Below, piece after piece: positions 23,998 to 35,515 of a DNA stretch of 64,000 nt. The stretch lies in NCBI RefSeq assembly GCF_009870125.1, contig NC_046681.1, positions 9,127,001-9,191,000 on the forward strand. Direction: 5' to 3'. Each line of letters opens with the position of its first letter. The first letter of the stretch is position 1. The DNA comes from Drosophila pseudoobscura. Taxonomy: Eukaryota > Arthropoda > Insecta > Diptera > Drosophilidae. The position numbers were made by a program, and so were the translations under genes. Under the pieces are notes generated by a model that was not told the origin of the DNA, searched no databases, and worked only from the letters and a program-made list of their open reading frames with translations.

Positions 23998-24587
23998 TTT
24001 GTTGGGTCCCAACTCGTAAGCCGTTGTCCTTGTCTGTTGTACAGTCGCGTTATGATCCCATGGTTGTCTATGCAAGCAGGGAGGCCATGCGAGGGTTGAC
24101 TCCCGCCCTTATGGGGTCGGGAGTTCAGAGCCGGATCCGCGCTAGTCAGGAGTGACTCAACTGAGCCTGTACGTCCAATTTAATGGCTACGGAACAAGGA
24201 GCGTGCTTAGAGATTTGCCAATTTTTCACGGGACGGGGGCAGAAGCAGCATTAGCCTAGCAGCCATTTCGGCGGGGTTTCATTCCGCGTACTAAAGTGCT
24301 AGAATGCTGGCTTCCGTCAGCCCTGGGGTCATCAATCCAAAAAAGGGGGGTCCAGTTCCTATCCTAAGACTTTACTGGTCTCCGTCTTAGTCGCCTTCTC
24401 GTATTAGCTAGGTGTTTCACAGGTGTGTTAGACCTATCCGGGGGATACCTGGCATGTGCCGGCGGTTACGAGCTGCTTTAGTGCTCTTTAGAGGGAGCAG
24501 AACATCCCCGTGTCTTCTTAGTCGCCTCATACGACAAGCTATGACATGCTGTGGTGGTATTCTACTGCCCGCTCACCACACGGGTGA
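23998..24587 (-). promoter_or_regulatory. 5' UTR / internal-promoter region of the retrotransposon
   Basis: About 590 nt precede ORF1 and begin right after the target duplication. Non-LTR elements of this class carry their promoter inside this leader. I see no obvious TATA motif; the assignment rests on position. Confidence 0.5.
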
Positions 24588-24603
24588 GTGTGCGTGCATG
24601 TGT
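24588..24603. repeat. Target-site duplication, 5' side of the retrotransposon
   Basis: An exact copy of the 16-mer at 19530-19545, here continuing into gtgcgtgtgcgtgtgtgtgtg, the rest of the pre-insertion microsatellite. Confidence 0.85.
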
Positions 24604-27600
24604 GTGCGTGTGCGTGTGTGTGTGTGTGCTCTCCCATAGAAGGCATTTCACTTGGAAAATTTAAATTTACAACAGAACTGTTCTGTTTGCTTGAATGGAT
24701 TCAATTGGAGTCCGAAATGTGAACAAGGCTTGGAAATGAATGTTCTTGAAGGTGTTACACACACACACACACACACACACACACTCCCTTAATTGATCTG
24801 CAAATATATGCAAGTATTAAGTACTGTATTTCGAAACGTAAATTCCAATCAAAGAATCATAAACACTTCGCTGGGAAATATTCGCGCGGTCTTGAAGGGA
24901 AACGCTGGAATTTCAGATGAAATAAATAGTTCAGGATTTACATTCACACGGAGAAAAAAATCGAATCGAATAAACAAAAAATAAAAAGAATACAAAAATA
25001 AAACAATAAAATAAATTATATACATAAAATATAAAATAGAATTTAAAAATATTCGAATGATCTAAGAGGACCTCTACCCTGGAAACCTGAATAGATATTT
25101 GAACCAAATAATATCCCCCTCCAAATTCTTTGTCCTTAATAATGAGCATTTTTTTATTATTGTTTTTTAAATCATCATAATTTTTCCTGACTGTTGACTG
25201 TTGTATAAGTTGCTCCAAAAGTAATAGCAAACAACAATATGTATTATTAAAAATAATGATTGTTTTATTGTTAAAAAAAAATAAAATAAAATCTAAACAT
25301 TAAAAAAATAAAAAATTCCAATGATATAATAATGATGATATTTATATTATCATTATAATATTTTATTTTATTTAAAAAAATCTAAACAATAAAAAAAATG
25401 ATAAAATTGCCACACAAAATGATAAATAATGATAAAAATGATTATTATAATTAATATATAATAATTGTTATTATTATTAATATATATGTAATAATATAAT
25501 AATTATTATTATTATTAATGTATTATAATATAATAATTATTATTATCATTATTATATTATATTTTATTTATTTTATTGTTTTATTTTCAATTTTTTGTAT
25601 TCTTTTTATTTTTTGTATTTTATATTATTATGATGTTAAATGTATATTATTTATGTTTTTTATTTTCTATTTAGATTAAATATGGACCGTATTAAGAAGA
25701 CTTTCAAGTACATTTATCAAATCAAATTAAAGTGAGTTCTATTTAATTTCATAATTTTTGAACTTAAAAACCGATTATTTAATATAAATATGGATGTGTT
25801 TCTCTTTACTAAACCATTAATAATTCTTCTTAATTAATTATTAGAAATATCTGACAACTAACTAAAAATATAAATATATAAATATCTACAATCTACAAAT
25901 ATCTAATATCACAAATAAGCAAATGTTTCGCTCTCTTTCTAGTAGTACGAGTATTGGCAGAATGTATAAAGCCCTCTATTATTGGGTCTACTGTTCCTTC
26001 ACAAAGAACTAAAAACATTTTTGAGGCTTGTGCGTATGCCATATGGATATATCTATAAATTCCTTGGTGTCCAAGCCTCAAAATATCCCTCATCACTCAT
26101 TGATTCAGCTCATCCAAGGCAATTATATTGCCTTGCTTGCCTTTTCTAGATCTGAGTAGAAGGCCCTCGAAACGATACATTATTCGCCTGTCAACCAGGC
26201 ACAGGCGATGTTTTTGGCCTGTGATTTCTCATCAATAACCCCATCTTCGATATATGTCTTTATTTCTATTTCATTTTTGCACTCTATCGCCCTCGCCCTC
26301 GCCCTCTCCCTTACCCTTTAATATAATTTTCTTGGGGGGGTGGAAAAAAAGACTCTTTCAAGTTTTGTAGGGTCCATTGATCTCCCTTCCAGCCGCATGC
26401 AGAAAGCGTCAAAAGTTCAAACTCACTTGGGAGGTTGTAGTTATTTTTTTGCTCTCTCTCTCTCTCTCGTTTTTTGCCTTTGCCATTATAAACTGATTTA
26501 TTGGTTCATTTCCAGGCGCCTGTGTGAGGGACTAAGTGCAGGTACGAGTAGCAGGGTATAGATAGGTGCCACTGGCTGTGGCAGTGGCAGTGGCAGGGTG
26601 CCAAAGGTAGACAAAGTAAATTAGATTTGGCATGGCTCTGCTCTGCTCTGCTCCGCCTTGATGATGATGCATGCGACAAGTGAGTTACATTTCCAGAAGG
26701 AGGAAGCAGCAGCAGGAAACAATAAGAGCAACAGACGAAGGAGTTGGCCCGGCGCCGAGTAACTTTAAGCCGATATCAAATCTTTCAATAATTAATATGG
26801 CACACAGCCACCGAGCAGAGCACAACAGAAGGAAGTGGAATGGAGCAGAGTCGGGGCGGGAGGGGGAGGAGGAGAGGGAGGGTCCTCGCCTCATAAATAA
26901 ACACAGAGAGAGCGTTTCAGTTGGTAAAGTTTTACCTGCCGCACACGCTCGCACACGTCAGCACGTGTTCATTTCCGGCTACAGCATTTACCGTGCATAT
27001 CCTGGCTGCTTTTCCCGGCATCCTTGGCCATCCTTTTGCCTCTGTTGCCTCTGTTTCTGTCGTCGTTGCCGGCTCTGACTCTAAGCCCTCCTCCATCGAT
27101 ACAACAAGCTTTCAGATTTAATTTTAATTAGGTGCTATTGAATTTATAAATTTTTCAGCTGCTGTCGCCGTCGTCCTCGAGTCCTGCGCAGCCACCGCCA
27201 CACGTAAAACTTTCACCGCCATTTGCCAAAAAGTTTTTCGAGTTCCCTTTGGAGAAGGTCTGCCCTGCCTGTTGCCTCTGCCACTGCCTGACACTAATAA
27301 CAATAATCGCAAATTGTATTTTCATGAATTTTCAACTCATAATTACTAATATTTCAATATACGGAATCTATATACAAATCTGGTGGCCCAAACCCTCGCC
27401 CAATCTCGGCGCCTGGCGCATAATTAAAATTTCTTGTCCACGCAGACAGGTGCTGGGAGGGAGGGCTAGGGTGTGGGCGTGGCTTTGGGCCTGGGTCTGG
27501 GTCTGGGTCCGGGGGGGAATGAATAACAATGAACAATGTACATTAATTTTCCGCATTAATTGTTTATTTGCGCTGGCCGCATATTAAAATTTCCGCTAAT

Positions 27601-28519
27601 CAATACTCCTCTCCCATTAAGCCCCCATTCGAAATGGATTTTTTTTTCGGCTTTGGGTTTGAGGCAAGGCCCAGTCGGGGAATGACTAATTGGCATTTTA
27701 AAGAAGCCCTAAACTGAGGCAGTTTGCGGGGCAATTGGAAGCTCAACGGCGTTTAATTAAAGCATTCCAAAAAGTGTGAAAAAATCCCGACTCTCAAGAC
27801 AGTCTAGTCGAAAAGTAAAGCAAATAGCTCTTATTTTTTGCTGAAAATTTTGGAATTTAAGGCACGAAGTGGGCTGCAAAGTAGTACCTCCTCGAAAGAC
27901 TGGGCATCAAGGAACTACGCGTATATCAAGGTCTAAGGACCATGGACTCATAAGCAGCTCAGCAAAAGGATAATATGCACAACCAATCCGAAAGCAAAGA
28001 TCAGCCCACACATTTCAGGATGGCTTTTGCCGTATGGTACTCGTAATGTGGTGCATTGGAGGGCACTTCTTGGTCTCTCTCTGTACACAGGCCTTTAACC
28101 AAAGCTTGAAAACATTCTGTGATCTCTACAGAGTGTTTCTGGTAATCCTTTTGCTTCTACCTCAAAAATTTAGTGGATATAAGAGGTGGAACACCACTAC
28201 AAGCCATCGAATGTGCAGAAATGGATCTGTGCTAGCGTCTGAGAGGATTACGGAAGGCCCTGGACGGACGTACACAGTGTTATCTCATTAGATCCAGAGA
28301 TTCAGCTCCGATGAGCACTTAGTCTGCGACAAGATGACTCCAGACTATGCCTTGTGTGTTTTGAAGATGGGAATCCCTTGTCCTAGACTACTCCCTACTG
28401 TTCGAAATAGAATCGTGGCAGAACGAGTATTCCATTCCATCGTATTCCATTCATTATTTAAAGCCAATTGATGCCCATAAATAAATATACAGTGGCGGGC
28501 AGGCAGGGTCTTTTCAGCT
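24604..28519. other. Gene-free, AT-rich stretch
   Basis: (CA)n lies at about 24757-24784 and very AT-rich low-complexity DNA at 24950-25680 (att/aat triplet runs). The rest holds only short, domain-free frames. Confidence 0.5.
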
Positions 28520-28865
28520 TAAACGGCAGTAAAATCTTTTAAATATGAATACATCTTTGGAATTTTTATTTTTATAAATTCTTTATATATTACTTCTATA
28601 TAGAAATTAAAGAAAACAATAATTCTAAGTAAAAGAGATCGACTTTCTTAAGTGTTTTAATTATTTTCAAGATCCACTTGGGAATTCTTTTTACAAAAAT
28701 CCTTGGAATTTTTCTTTTATAAATAAAAAAAATATAAATATATTACTTCTATATAGAAATTAAAGAAAACATTAATTATAAGTAAAAGAGATCGACTTTC
28801 TTAAGTGTTTTAAATATTTTCAAGACCCACTTGGGAATTTTTTTACAAAAATAATTATTTTTTAA
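28520..28865. repeat. Two ~147-bp tandem units related to the 1.2-2.1 kb array
   Basis: Two adjacent copies (about 28557-28703 and 28704-28855) share ttggaattttt, attacttctatatagaaattaaagaaaac, agagatcgactttcttaagtg, and ttttcaaga(t/c)ccacttgggaatt. The same order of motifs is found at 1225-2125. Reading the minus strand, this block lies just downstream of the transposase tail at 28865-28986, so it may be the 3' region of that Tc1-like element. Confidence 0.75.
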
Positions 28866-28986
28866 TATTTTGTCCAAAGGACCTTAACTTTCATCACATT
28901 CTAAATACGTTTGGGCATACTCTCGACTAAATTTAGTATGTGTTCGTGAGGTATCGTACGCCACTCAGTAGACCATAAAATTCTGC
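28865..28986 (-). pseudogene. C-terminal fragment of a Tc1-like transposase
   Basis: The minus-strand translation gives LWSTEWRTIPHEHILNLVES, MPKRI, an in-frame stop, then NVMKVKVLWTKY. This matches the end of Tc1-family DDE transposases (W..IP...I..LV.SMP.R...V..AKG..TKY). Only about 40 residues survive, and the stop and the missing catalytic part show it is dead. Confidence 0.7.
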
Positions 28987-29035
28987 TAATATTTGTGACA
29001 AAATTGTTCTGTAGTTTTCCAAGAAGGAGCCTGGT

Positions 29036-29297
29036 GAAGTCCAGCGCGGATTCGCCGGCAAGATCATTGAGCGCTTCGTGCAGGAGGGCTTCAGATTTGA
29101 TCGCCCTGAAGTCAACATGGGCCTCCAAGGAGCTGTTGGAGAAGCACCGTGCAGATCTGTCTGCCCGCCCCTTCTGCCGTACTCCGGTCCAGTGGTTACC
29201 ATGGAGTGGGAGGCCACTGCCGTCGCGTCTGCCGAGAAGGAGATCGCCCTCTGATCCAACGAGAAGGAGCTGGACTGGACTGGACTGGATCTACCTA
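29036..29297 (+). pseudogene. Nucleoside diphosphate kinase (awd-like) pseudogene
   Basis: Three plus-strand frames read successive NDPK pieces: EVQRGFAGKIIERFVQEGF (frame 1, corresponding to the family's G-VQRGL-GKIIERFE-KGF), then ALKSTWASKELLEKHRADLS followed by ARPF (frame 2), then YSGPVVTMEWEA joined to VASAEKEIAL, a stop, SNEKEL and finally DWIY. About 30-50 residues in the middle, including the catalytic-histidine region, are deleted, and at least two frameshifts and a stop are present. No intron is visible across the joined pieces, so a retrocopy is possible. A ggactggact repeat lies near the end. It cannot make an active kinase. Confidence 0.85.
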
Positions 29298-32200
29298 CAA
29301 AATGGCAGTCCTTTGTAGAATCCGATCTTAATCGAACGACATAAATCTGTACAGGATGAGTCCTACACTAACGTCCCCCACTGTACCTTCCACTCCGTTC
29401 TCGCAAACCCATTTAGGGTCCTCTGAAATCCTCTGTCGTAGACCATTTAGCATTCGCAGGGCCTCGGGGCAGAACCGCTTCCCGCATCCGTCAATGTTTG
29501 TTCAACTTTTTCCGTGCAACAGCAAGCCACATCAAAAGTGCCACATAAAATATGAACTGCAAACCTAAATAAATATTTATTATTTGCTGCATTCTTGTCC
29601 GTCCGGTCCCCCCCCCGCTGGCGGGAAGGGTGGAAGGGGGGGGGAGCATTTTTAGCTTAATTGAATATCAATTCATTTTAAAACGCGAGCAATAAACGGG
29701 TGGAGAGGTCGCTAACAGAGCTCTGAGGCCTCTATGATTTCCGAGGGTCTGGGGGGCGGGGTCTGGTGGGGGCTGGGCAGAAGTTTATGGAATATTTATA
29801 GCGCAAATTATTAGCATACAAAATGCAATTGATGCCCTCTAGTGATTAATTAAAATGTTTCCGAGCGCATATAAATTCATATTGTTTATTGCGGTTCCTG
29901 CAGACACACACACACACACACACACACACCACACCACTCCATATACATATACATATGTATTTTATGTATTTACTGGGCAATAGTTTGGCGGGGTCAAGCG
30001 CCATTTTGCGGCTCACTGCACGCCATATTTGCGGTGATAACGAGTGCCCCCGAATGGAGCTCTCCATACCCTGTAGAAGTCGGATTTGGGGATCTATTGT
30101 GATTATTTTACTATCGAAAAACCACCACTACTTTTTCAAAGGCTTGCCTGTTTTATGCTGCATCCCAGAGGCTTTTCGAGGGAGGATTCCTTATGAAACA
30201 CATGAATATATCCCATAAAAACTGACCAGACCAGACCAGTATCCCCACCCCTTTTCCGACCGAATGACATGGCAACTTGGCGAAACAAAGTGAGACGAAA
30301 GTTTCTGCAAAAAAGACAAATGACCCTTAAAGTTGAAACTAACAGTGACTAAATGGAGACAAGAGCAAAAAATTTGTGTGCACTCATGGCGGAAGGAGGA
30401 GATCCAGGAGTGGCATGGAGAGTCCCAGGATGGAGTGGATGGAGTGGATGGATGGCTGGATAGATGGATGAAGGAGTAACTGAAAACGAAAGCAGCTGAA
30501 GCAGCATGAAAATCTTTTAATTGCTGCCACCAGTAGCCCAAGCAGGCGAAAGCCTTCCATTTGTCTTCCAGAAAGAGACGGCCAATGCGATTAGGTCTCT
30601 CTCGACTGGCTGTGCGAGGGAGAAGGGGAGTTGGAGTTGGAGTTGGAGCTGCGCCCCAGGGGAGGGAGAGCTTGGGGCCGCGTGAAATTGCAAAACTGTT
30701 TCACCTGAATGCACGAGGCACAGTACCAGCTGCCCGGCACACACCCCCAGTCTTCTGGACAATAAGACAATGCCAGAAACATAAACAAGAAACTGGTCAG
30801 AGAGTGGTATTCTGTGGACCGACAGGACGGCAGTGCTTACTGCCAGGAGTCGACAATGGTTGTACCTTGTTTGGGCGGTCGGTGGTGGTCTGTTCTCTGC
30901 TGTTTGTCTCGCCTAAACACTGGTCTATCGTGGGGCTTTCGTGGAATGCCACTCGTTCAAGGTTCATTAAAACGTGATTTAGTGACAAATTTTAGACCAT
31001 TTTTCGCCTTGAAAAAAACTACACCGAATACCGGCTAAAACATTAGGCTTGTAAAAATTAGATAATCTATTAGCAAAATGTTTGTTTTTTTGGGAAAAAA
31101 TTAATAATAACAATATTAATTGAATTAAATTGATTATTTTATGGGAAAAAACTAATTTTTGTTTTGAAAATTGCAAACGAAAGGCTCTTAAAACATATAT
31201 ACATATGAATTATAAAAACACTTTATTTTTTTAACGTTGCCGATGTATTTTATCTCAAAGATTAAAAAAAAACGCCCCTTAATTTTTTTAATCGTTGCAA
31301 ATGCTGATGATAGTTGGGGCTTTCCGTAGCTCCAGGAGTTTTTATGGATGCTTTTTAACCTTTGACAATATTCATCTTCTTATCCGGAAATCCTTGAAAT
31401 CCTTAAAAACTGCGAGTCCTTAAAGACTGCAAAACGCATTGTACTGTTTATTACCTTACAACTAAAGCACTTTAGCGGTCACTGAAAGGACTCGAAAGGG
31501 CTGCTCGACCCAAGATGCCCCATCAGCGGCCTTTGGCACTGACCACAATGGAGCCGAGAGCCGAGAGCAGAGAGCCCAGGAGCCCGGGAGCCGTTCAATA
31601 AAGTCCTGCCCACTGAAACCTCTCATTTTCTCAGCCACCTTCTTTGTTCGAGCGTATGAAAAACTACAAAAAAAAAAAATATAGAAAACGAAACAAGCAA
31701 AACAGGGGAAAACACAAAAGTAGCAGAAAACACTACACACAAAAAAAAAACACAGAGGAGGAAAAAAGGAGGAAAAACTTCAAACAATGGGCAGCCGTCA
31801 AAGTGAGCGATTGTTGGAACGTGTCGGGGCATCAATAGAGGGAGAGGGGGAGAGCCAGTGGGGACAAATCCAAGTGGGCACCAGAACAAGGGGGCTAATT
31901 CCCCAAACTGCAGCTGAAGAATGGTCAAAAACTGCAGGGGAGCTCCCATGGAGTGTAAAAATTAGACCCGCCCGGCCGCAATCAGGAAGTCCACATAGCA
32001 CCCCACCCCAGAGCCACCCCCCACCCCCAGCCCCCCTCGGAACCATTTGCGGCATCAATTTTCAATTTGACTATGCAAAGATGCGAGGGCCAGAGAAGTC
32101 TCTTTTATGCCATAGAAATCGTTATAGAAACTTTCTTGAGATGTTGCCAGGGCCCCCTTCAGGCCATCAAAAGCAGAGCTTAAGCAAACATGCCACAATG

Positions 32201-32786
32201 AATGAATATCCTTTTTATTCAAATGCAGTTGGAAGATGGAAGATGGCAGATGCTGGATAGAAGATAGTAGATAGAAAATGTAAGATGGAAGATGGATGGG
32301 GCCGCTGCCGTTGGTGTCGAGAAAGCATCTTAAGAAAATTGTAATTTTGATGTCAAACAGCGATTAAAAGCAACGAGATTACCTGCTGCATATTGCATGA
32401 ATGCATTTATTGTGTTTGCCCAACGCCACTCTTGGGGGGGGGAATCGCATCACACCAAATGCAGACATCGTTGAGCTCATTTGCACTTTGACGCGTTCTC
32501 TGGCATGCTGGCATGACACGACATGCCCCGGCCCGTCTCGGCCTGGCCCTGCCTTGGTGTGGCGTGTGGCAGAGGACGAAACTGCCGCGTCAGCCAGGTG
32601 CCACTGATGGCAATGACGATGTTAACGAGTCCACAAAACAGCACTGTTCCTACGCTCCCCATTGTGTGGCAGACACCCGAACCCAATCGTTGCAAATAGG
32701 CAAAAGGCAGAGAGAGAGTTCAATCCGCCAAAAGTCGCACGTACAGGGTAGTCCTGGTGTCTCAGGGCATATACTTTATACGATTC
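29298..32786. other. Gene-free stretch
   Basis: (CA)n lies at about 29903-29931, with poly(C)/poly(G) patches near 29608-29645. A possible poly(A) signal for the glycosyltransferase gene (tttatt, AATAAA on the minus strand) is at 32406-32411. No other supported feature. Confidence 0.5.
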
Positions 32787-34028
32787 TTAAGGCAAACAAC
32801 CGTCACGACTGCCGTAGATGATGCGCATTTCCCGAAAGAATCTTGAGCGAATAACGGACTCCGTGCGGAGAGCCAGATCGTGACGTTCGGGATTGTCGAG
32901 GCCGGGCTTGATGCCGGGCTTGTGCACCAGAAAGGCATTGTCCAGGATGTGAAACTCATAGCCCAGAGCACACATGGCATAGGCCTGGGTCATCTTGTCG
33001 CTCATCGCCTCCCAGCTCAGGCGCTCGTCGTACGGCGGATCCGTGGTGGAGCCAATGAAAATCGGCTCCCAGCGGTTCTCCCTGCCCATCCGAATGCCCT
33101 TGTGAAAGACATTCAGTTCATCCGAGACGCTGGCATTGATCCACTCCTCCAGCTTGGGTCCCTTGTGGCAGTGGGGGCAGATGTTCATGTGGAAGGGCAC
33201 CGCCTGCGAGCTCCACAGCATTTCCTGCAGCTGCAGCTTGTCGCTGGGCATCGTCGCATTGGACTCCACCTCAAAGATACGCAGCACATAGACCACCGGC
33301 ACCGGCACCGGCACTGGCACCGGCAGGTGCTTCGCTGCGAACCCGTCGCTGTGGCGTCCGAGCATAGTGAAAAACTTGGGCACCAGGCCCGGCGTGGGAT
33401 ACAGCTCGATGTCCGAGGCCAGAACGAAGTGGGTGAGCGCTGCCTCCCGGGCTATGTTCCGGCCAGTGTTGACGGGATAGTCGAGGTCCTTCTGCGAGCG
33501 GTAGGTCCGCCTTCCGACGGTTCCCTCATAGGGTGGCCGTCCACTGCAGTCCAACTTCCGTGCGAGTATCGTCTCTGCCCTGAGCACAACCCTGGGCGTG
33601 TGTCCCACTTGAAAGTAGATGTGGAAGCTGGTCAGACCGCGCACCAGGTCCCGACCAGCATCGCACTGGAGCAGCCACAGGATGCTCTCGATGGTCGGCT
33701 CCCAGTCCGTGCCGGGTGCGTACAGAGCCAGACTCAAAGGCGATCTCCAGCGCTCCAGCAGCGGCACCAAATTGTCCAAATACCTATAGTCCGCATGGGT
33801 TGTATAGGTCACGTTCGAGGAGCAGCTCATCTGTCCATGATCCGCCCGCACAAAGTTCTGCAAGACCCAGAATTTTCCACGCAATCTGTTAACGGACTTG
33901 TGCTCTCGATCTTTACAATTTCGAAGCTTCCCAAGGTCGACCCATGTCGTCTCCTGCTCCACCAAACGTGCATTAGAGACTGAAATCTGATCGACAAACA
34001 GGAAAACCAAAACTAAAAGTATATACAT
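32787..34028 (-). CDS. Glycosyltransferase, B4GAT1/LARGE-type (GT49 family)
   Basis: The intact single-exon 413-residue protein is close to the length of human B4GAT1, which adds glucuronic acid in the Golgi to prime O-mannosyl glycans. Residues 1-20 form a hydrophobic signal peptide or type II anchor. The likely metal-binding D-x-D/E motif is DIE at 206-208 (ASDIELYPTPGL). A C-terminal block (PPYDERLSW at 331-339, then KMTQAYAMCALGYEFHILDN at 345-364 and FLVHKPGIK) matches the family pattern for acceptor and donor binding. Possible N-glycosylation sites are N72, N257 and N298. A PVPVPVPVPV run at 236-245, coded by a GGCACC hexamer repeat, looks like a recent microsatellite expansion. I start at the ATG at 34026-34028. 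Exact enzymatic activity is inferred from family only. Confidence 0.9.
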   Translation of the reverse strand: MYILLVLVFLFVDQISVSNARLVEQETTWVDLGKLRNCKDREHKSVNRLRGKFWVLQNFVRADHGQMSCSSNVTYTTHADYRYLDNLVPLLERWRSPLSLALYAPGTDWEPTIESILWLLQCDAGRDLVRGLTSFHIYFQVGHTPRVVLRAETILARKLDCSGRPPYEGTVGRRTYRSQKDLDYPVNTGRNIAREAALTHFVLASDIELYPTPGLVPKFFTMLGRHSDGFAAKHLPVPVPVPVPVVYVLRIFEVESNATMPSDKLQLQEMLWSSQAVPFHMNICPHCHKGPKLEEWINASVSDELNVFHKGIRMGRENRWEPIFIGSTTDPPYDERLSWEAMSDKMTQAYAMCALGYEFHILDNAFLVHKPGIKPGLDNPERHDLALRTESVIRSRFFREMRIIYGSRDGCLP

Positions 34029-34204
34029 ATTTTTTATATGAGTTAAGAAGCAGTTCCTGTGCTTATTTATCTACGATTCATTAGGAACAGCAGTATTTCT
34101 GGTTAGGATTTCTGGCTACATCCTGAAGAATCTTTAGTATTGCCTTTTTCCAGGTTAAAATTGAGTAGACCAACGAAAAAAAGGCAGAGGGATGGGCCCT
34201 TCTT
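34029..34204. promoter_or_regulatory. Upstream region of the glycosyltransferase gene
   Basis: An AT-rich leader lies next to the start codon (tttttatatgag on the plus strand). No clear initiator or TATA element could be fixed by eye. Confidence 0.25.
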
Positions 34205-34300
34205 CATCTTGCAGTAACAGCGAGCCGTTACACTGTTCGGTAACAGCCTGTTAGCGGAGCGTGGTACATGGCACCCTTAACAGACGGTTAACCGCGCTGC
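34205..34300. repeat. TGTTAAC/GTTAC-rich cluster 1
   Basis: Short motifs gtaacag, ctgttag, cttaacag and ggttaacc recur irregularly. Related clusters are at 35285-35515, 47500-47712 and 52315-52565. Confidence 0.5.
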
Positions 34301-34773
34301 CCACTGCTTTTCTTATCCTTTTTCTCAGTTACTGTTTCTATATTTTTGTGCCATGTTTTTGCTTAGTGAAAAGTTCAACCGCAATGTTCCGTAGAAGTCC
34401 GGTTCTTCTACTGGGGGGGTGAAAAATCTGTTAAAATGCTAGCGATGGCAATAGGCTCTTAAAAAAAAGCTAATGGAACATATGGCAGCCAGACCAGAGC
34501 CAAGCGAACCCACCCAACGACCTCTCCCCGCCTCATCCGAGTAAAGGAGCCTCCAATGGTCCCCTCTTTCCTGTTCTCTTGTGCACTGAGAAAAGCATTC
34601 GACTCCGATTGAGCCGAGGATTTTTACAAAGTCGTTTTTTGATTGATTAGAATATCCATAAAAGTCGCATTTAGTGTTCCGAAAAGCAGGCCGAAGTTTC
34701 TCGTCGAATTGGAGTTTCACAGACGTAAATTTTTCGTGAGAGAAAGATTTTGTATATTTTGTTATCAAGCGAA

Positions 34774-35013
34774 ATGATACGCCGCGATGGATGTTCAGAC
34801 AGTCACCCATCATCCGGTAGCCGCTCTGCTCCAGCTGCCGATCGTGCTGCCGCTCCAGCACCCACGGCCGTGCCACCCAACGACGTTGGGATGCCGGCCC
34901 CCTGCCAGCCTTCGATGTTGCCGCAAACAACCGCCAATCTGTCCAAACTGACGATCTGCGAGGGATTCGATGAGCCGCTAAGCAAGTGCAAGATTTGGAA
35001 TCCCTTGCAATAG
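34774..35013 (+). CDS. Small hypothetical ORF, 79 aa
   Basis: ATG at 34774 (GAAATGATA context) opens a frame ending NPLQ and TAG. The N-terminal part is rich in Ala, Pro and Ser (residues ~8-45); the C-terminal part reads LTICEGFDEPLSKCKIWNPL. Codon use is GC-rich and gene-like, in contrast to the AT-rich flanks. There is no signal peptide, and I recognise no domain. It could be a real small gene, the last exon of something larger, or a captured fragment. Confidence 0.35.
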   Translation: MIRRDGCSDSHPSSGSRSAPAADRAAAPAPTAVPPNDVGMPAPCQPSMLPQTTANLSKLTICEGFDEPLSKCKIWNPLQ

Positions 35014-35284
35014 AGTTGCTGGAAGACCAGACAACCACAACATAACAGGACACTGGAGAAAAGACCCTCTCACACACCGCCACCTCCGTCAGCCACATCG
35101 ACAGAAGTCCTTGGATTGAATTGCGTAGAAAAAGGATCCAGAAAAAGACGGAAATTGTTGAATTTTAGTGCAAAATATTGTTCAATAGAAACCCCATGGG
35201 CAGCACCAACAATGGCGATAAAAAACAGAAAAAAAAACTATGAATAATACCTCTCAAAACCCGTGTGGATCGTTAGAGCGATAC

Positions 35285-35515
35285 AGTGCGCTGCACTGTA
35301 GAACGGTTGCAGACTGTTAACGGAAAGCGGCACCCGTGACTCTGTTACCGGGCCTGTTAAGAGACTTTTAACCGAAAGGGCCATCTTTGAGGCTGTTACC
35401 GGGGCTGTTAACAGGCTTTTTACATGGGCTGTTCACTGGAACAGTTAACGACTGTTAACGGGCTACTAACGCGGGCTGTTAACATCGCTGTTGCTCTGTT
35501 ACAGCTGTTGCTTTG
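35285..35515. repeat. TGTTAAC-rich cluster 2
   Basis: A series of ggctgttaac(a/g)gg, gttaccggg and aacagactgttaacgg motifs at irregular 12-40 bp spacing. Confidence 0.7.

Larger units (their letters stand above)
19546..24587 (-). mobile_element. Full-length R1-clade (Waldo-like) non-LTR retrotransposon
   Basis: The roughly 5.04-kb element is read on the minus strand. It has a ~590-nt 5' UTR, ORF1 (Gag-like, three zinc knuckles), ORF2 (endonuclease-reverse transcriptase), a ~180-nt 3' UTR and a 3' poly(A) of about 18 (T tract ending at 19563). A 16-bp duplication flanks it, and the flanks on both sides are ACAY-type microsatellite (ACACGCAC and CATGCAC on the element's strand). R1-clade elements usually choose specific targets, and the Waldo family inserts into ACAY repeats, so target and protein type agree. 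Both ORFs are open, which suggests a young, possibly competent copy. The family name is inference from target and domain order. Confidence 0.88.

Noticed and set aside
32880..33983. 367-codon plus-strand frame
   Set aside because: Antisense shadow of the glycosyltransferase gene, whose family blocks are unmistakable on the minus strand.
34439..35098. 219-codon minus-strand frame
   Set aside because: No domain; it overlaps the plus-strand small ORF and mixes AT-rich spacer with GC-rich sequence. Its start is not convincingly placed.
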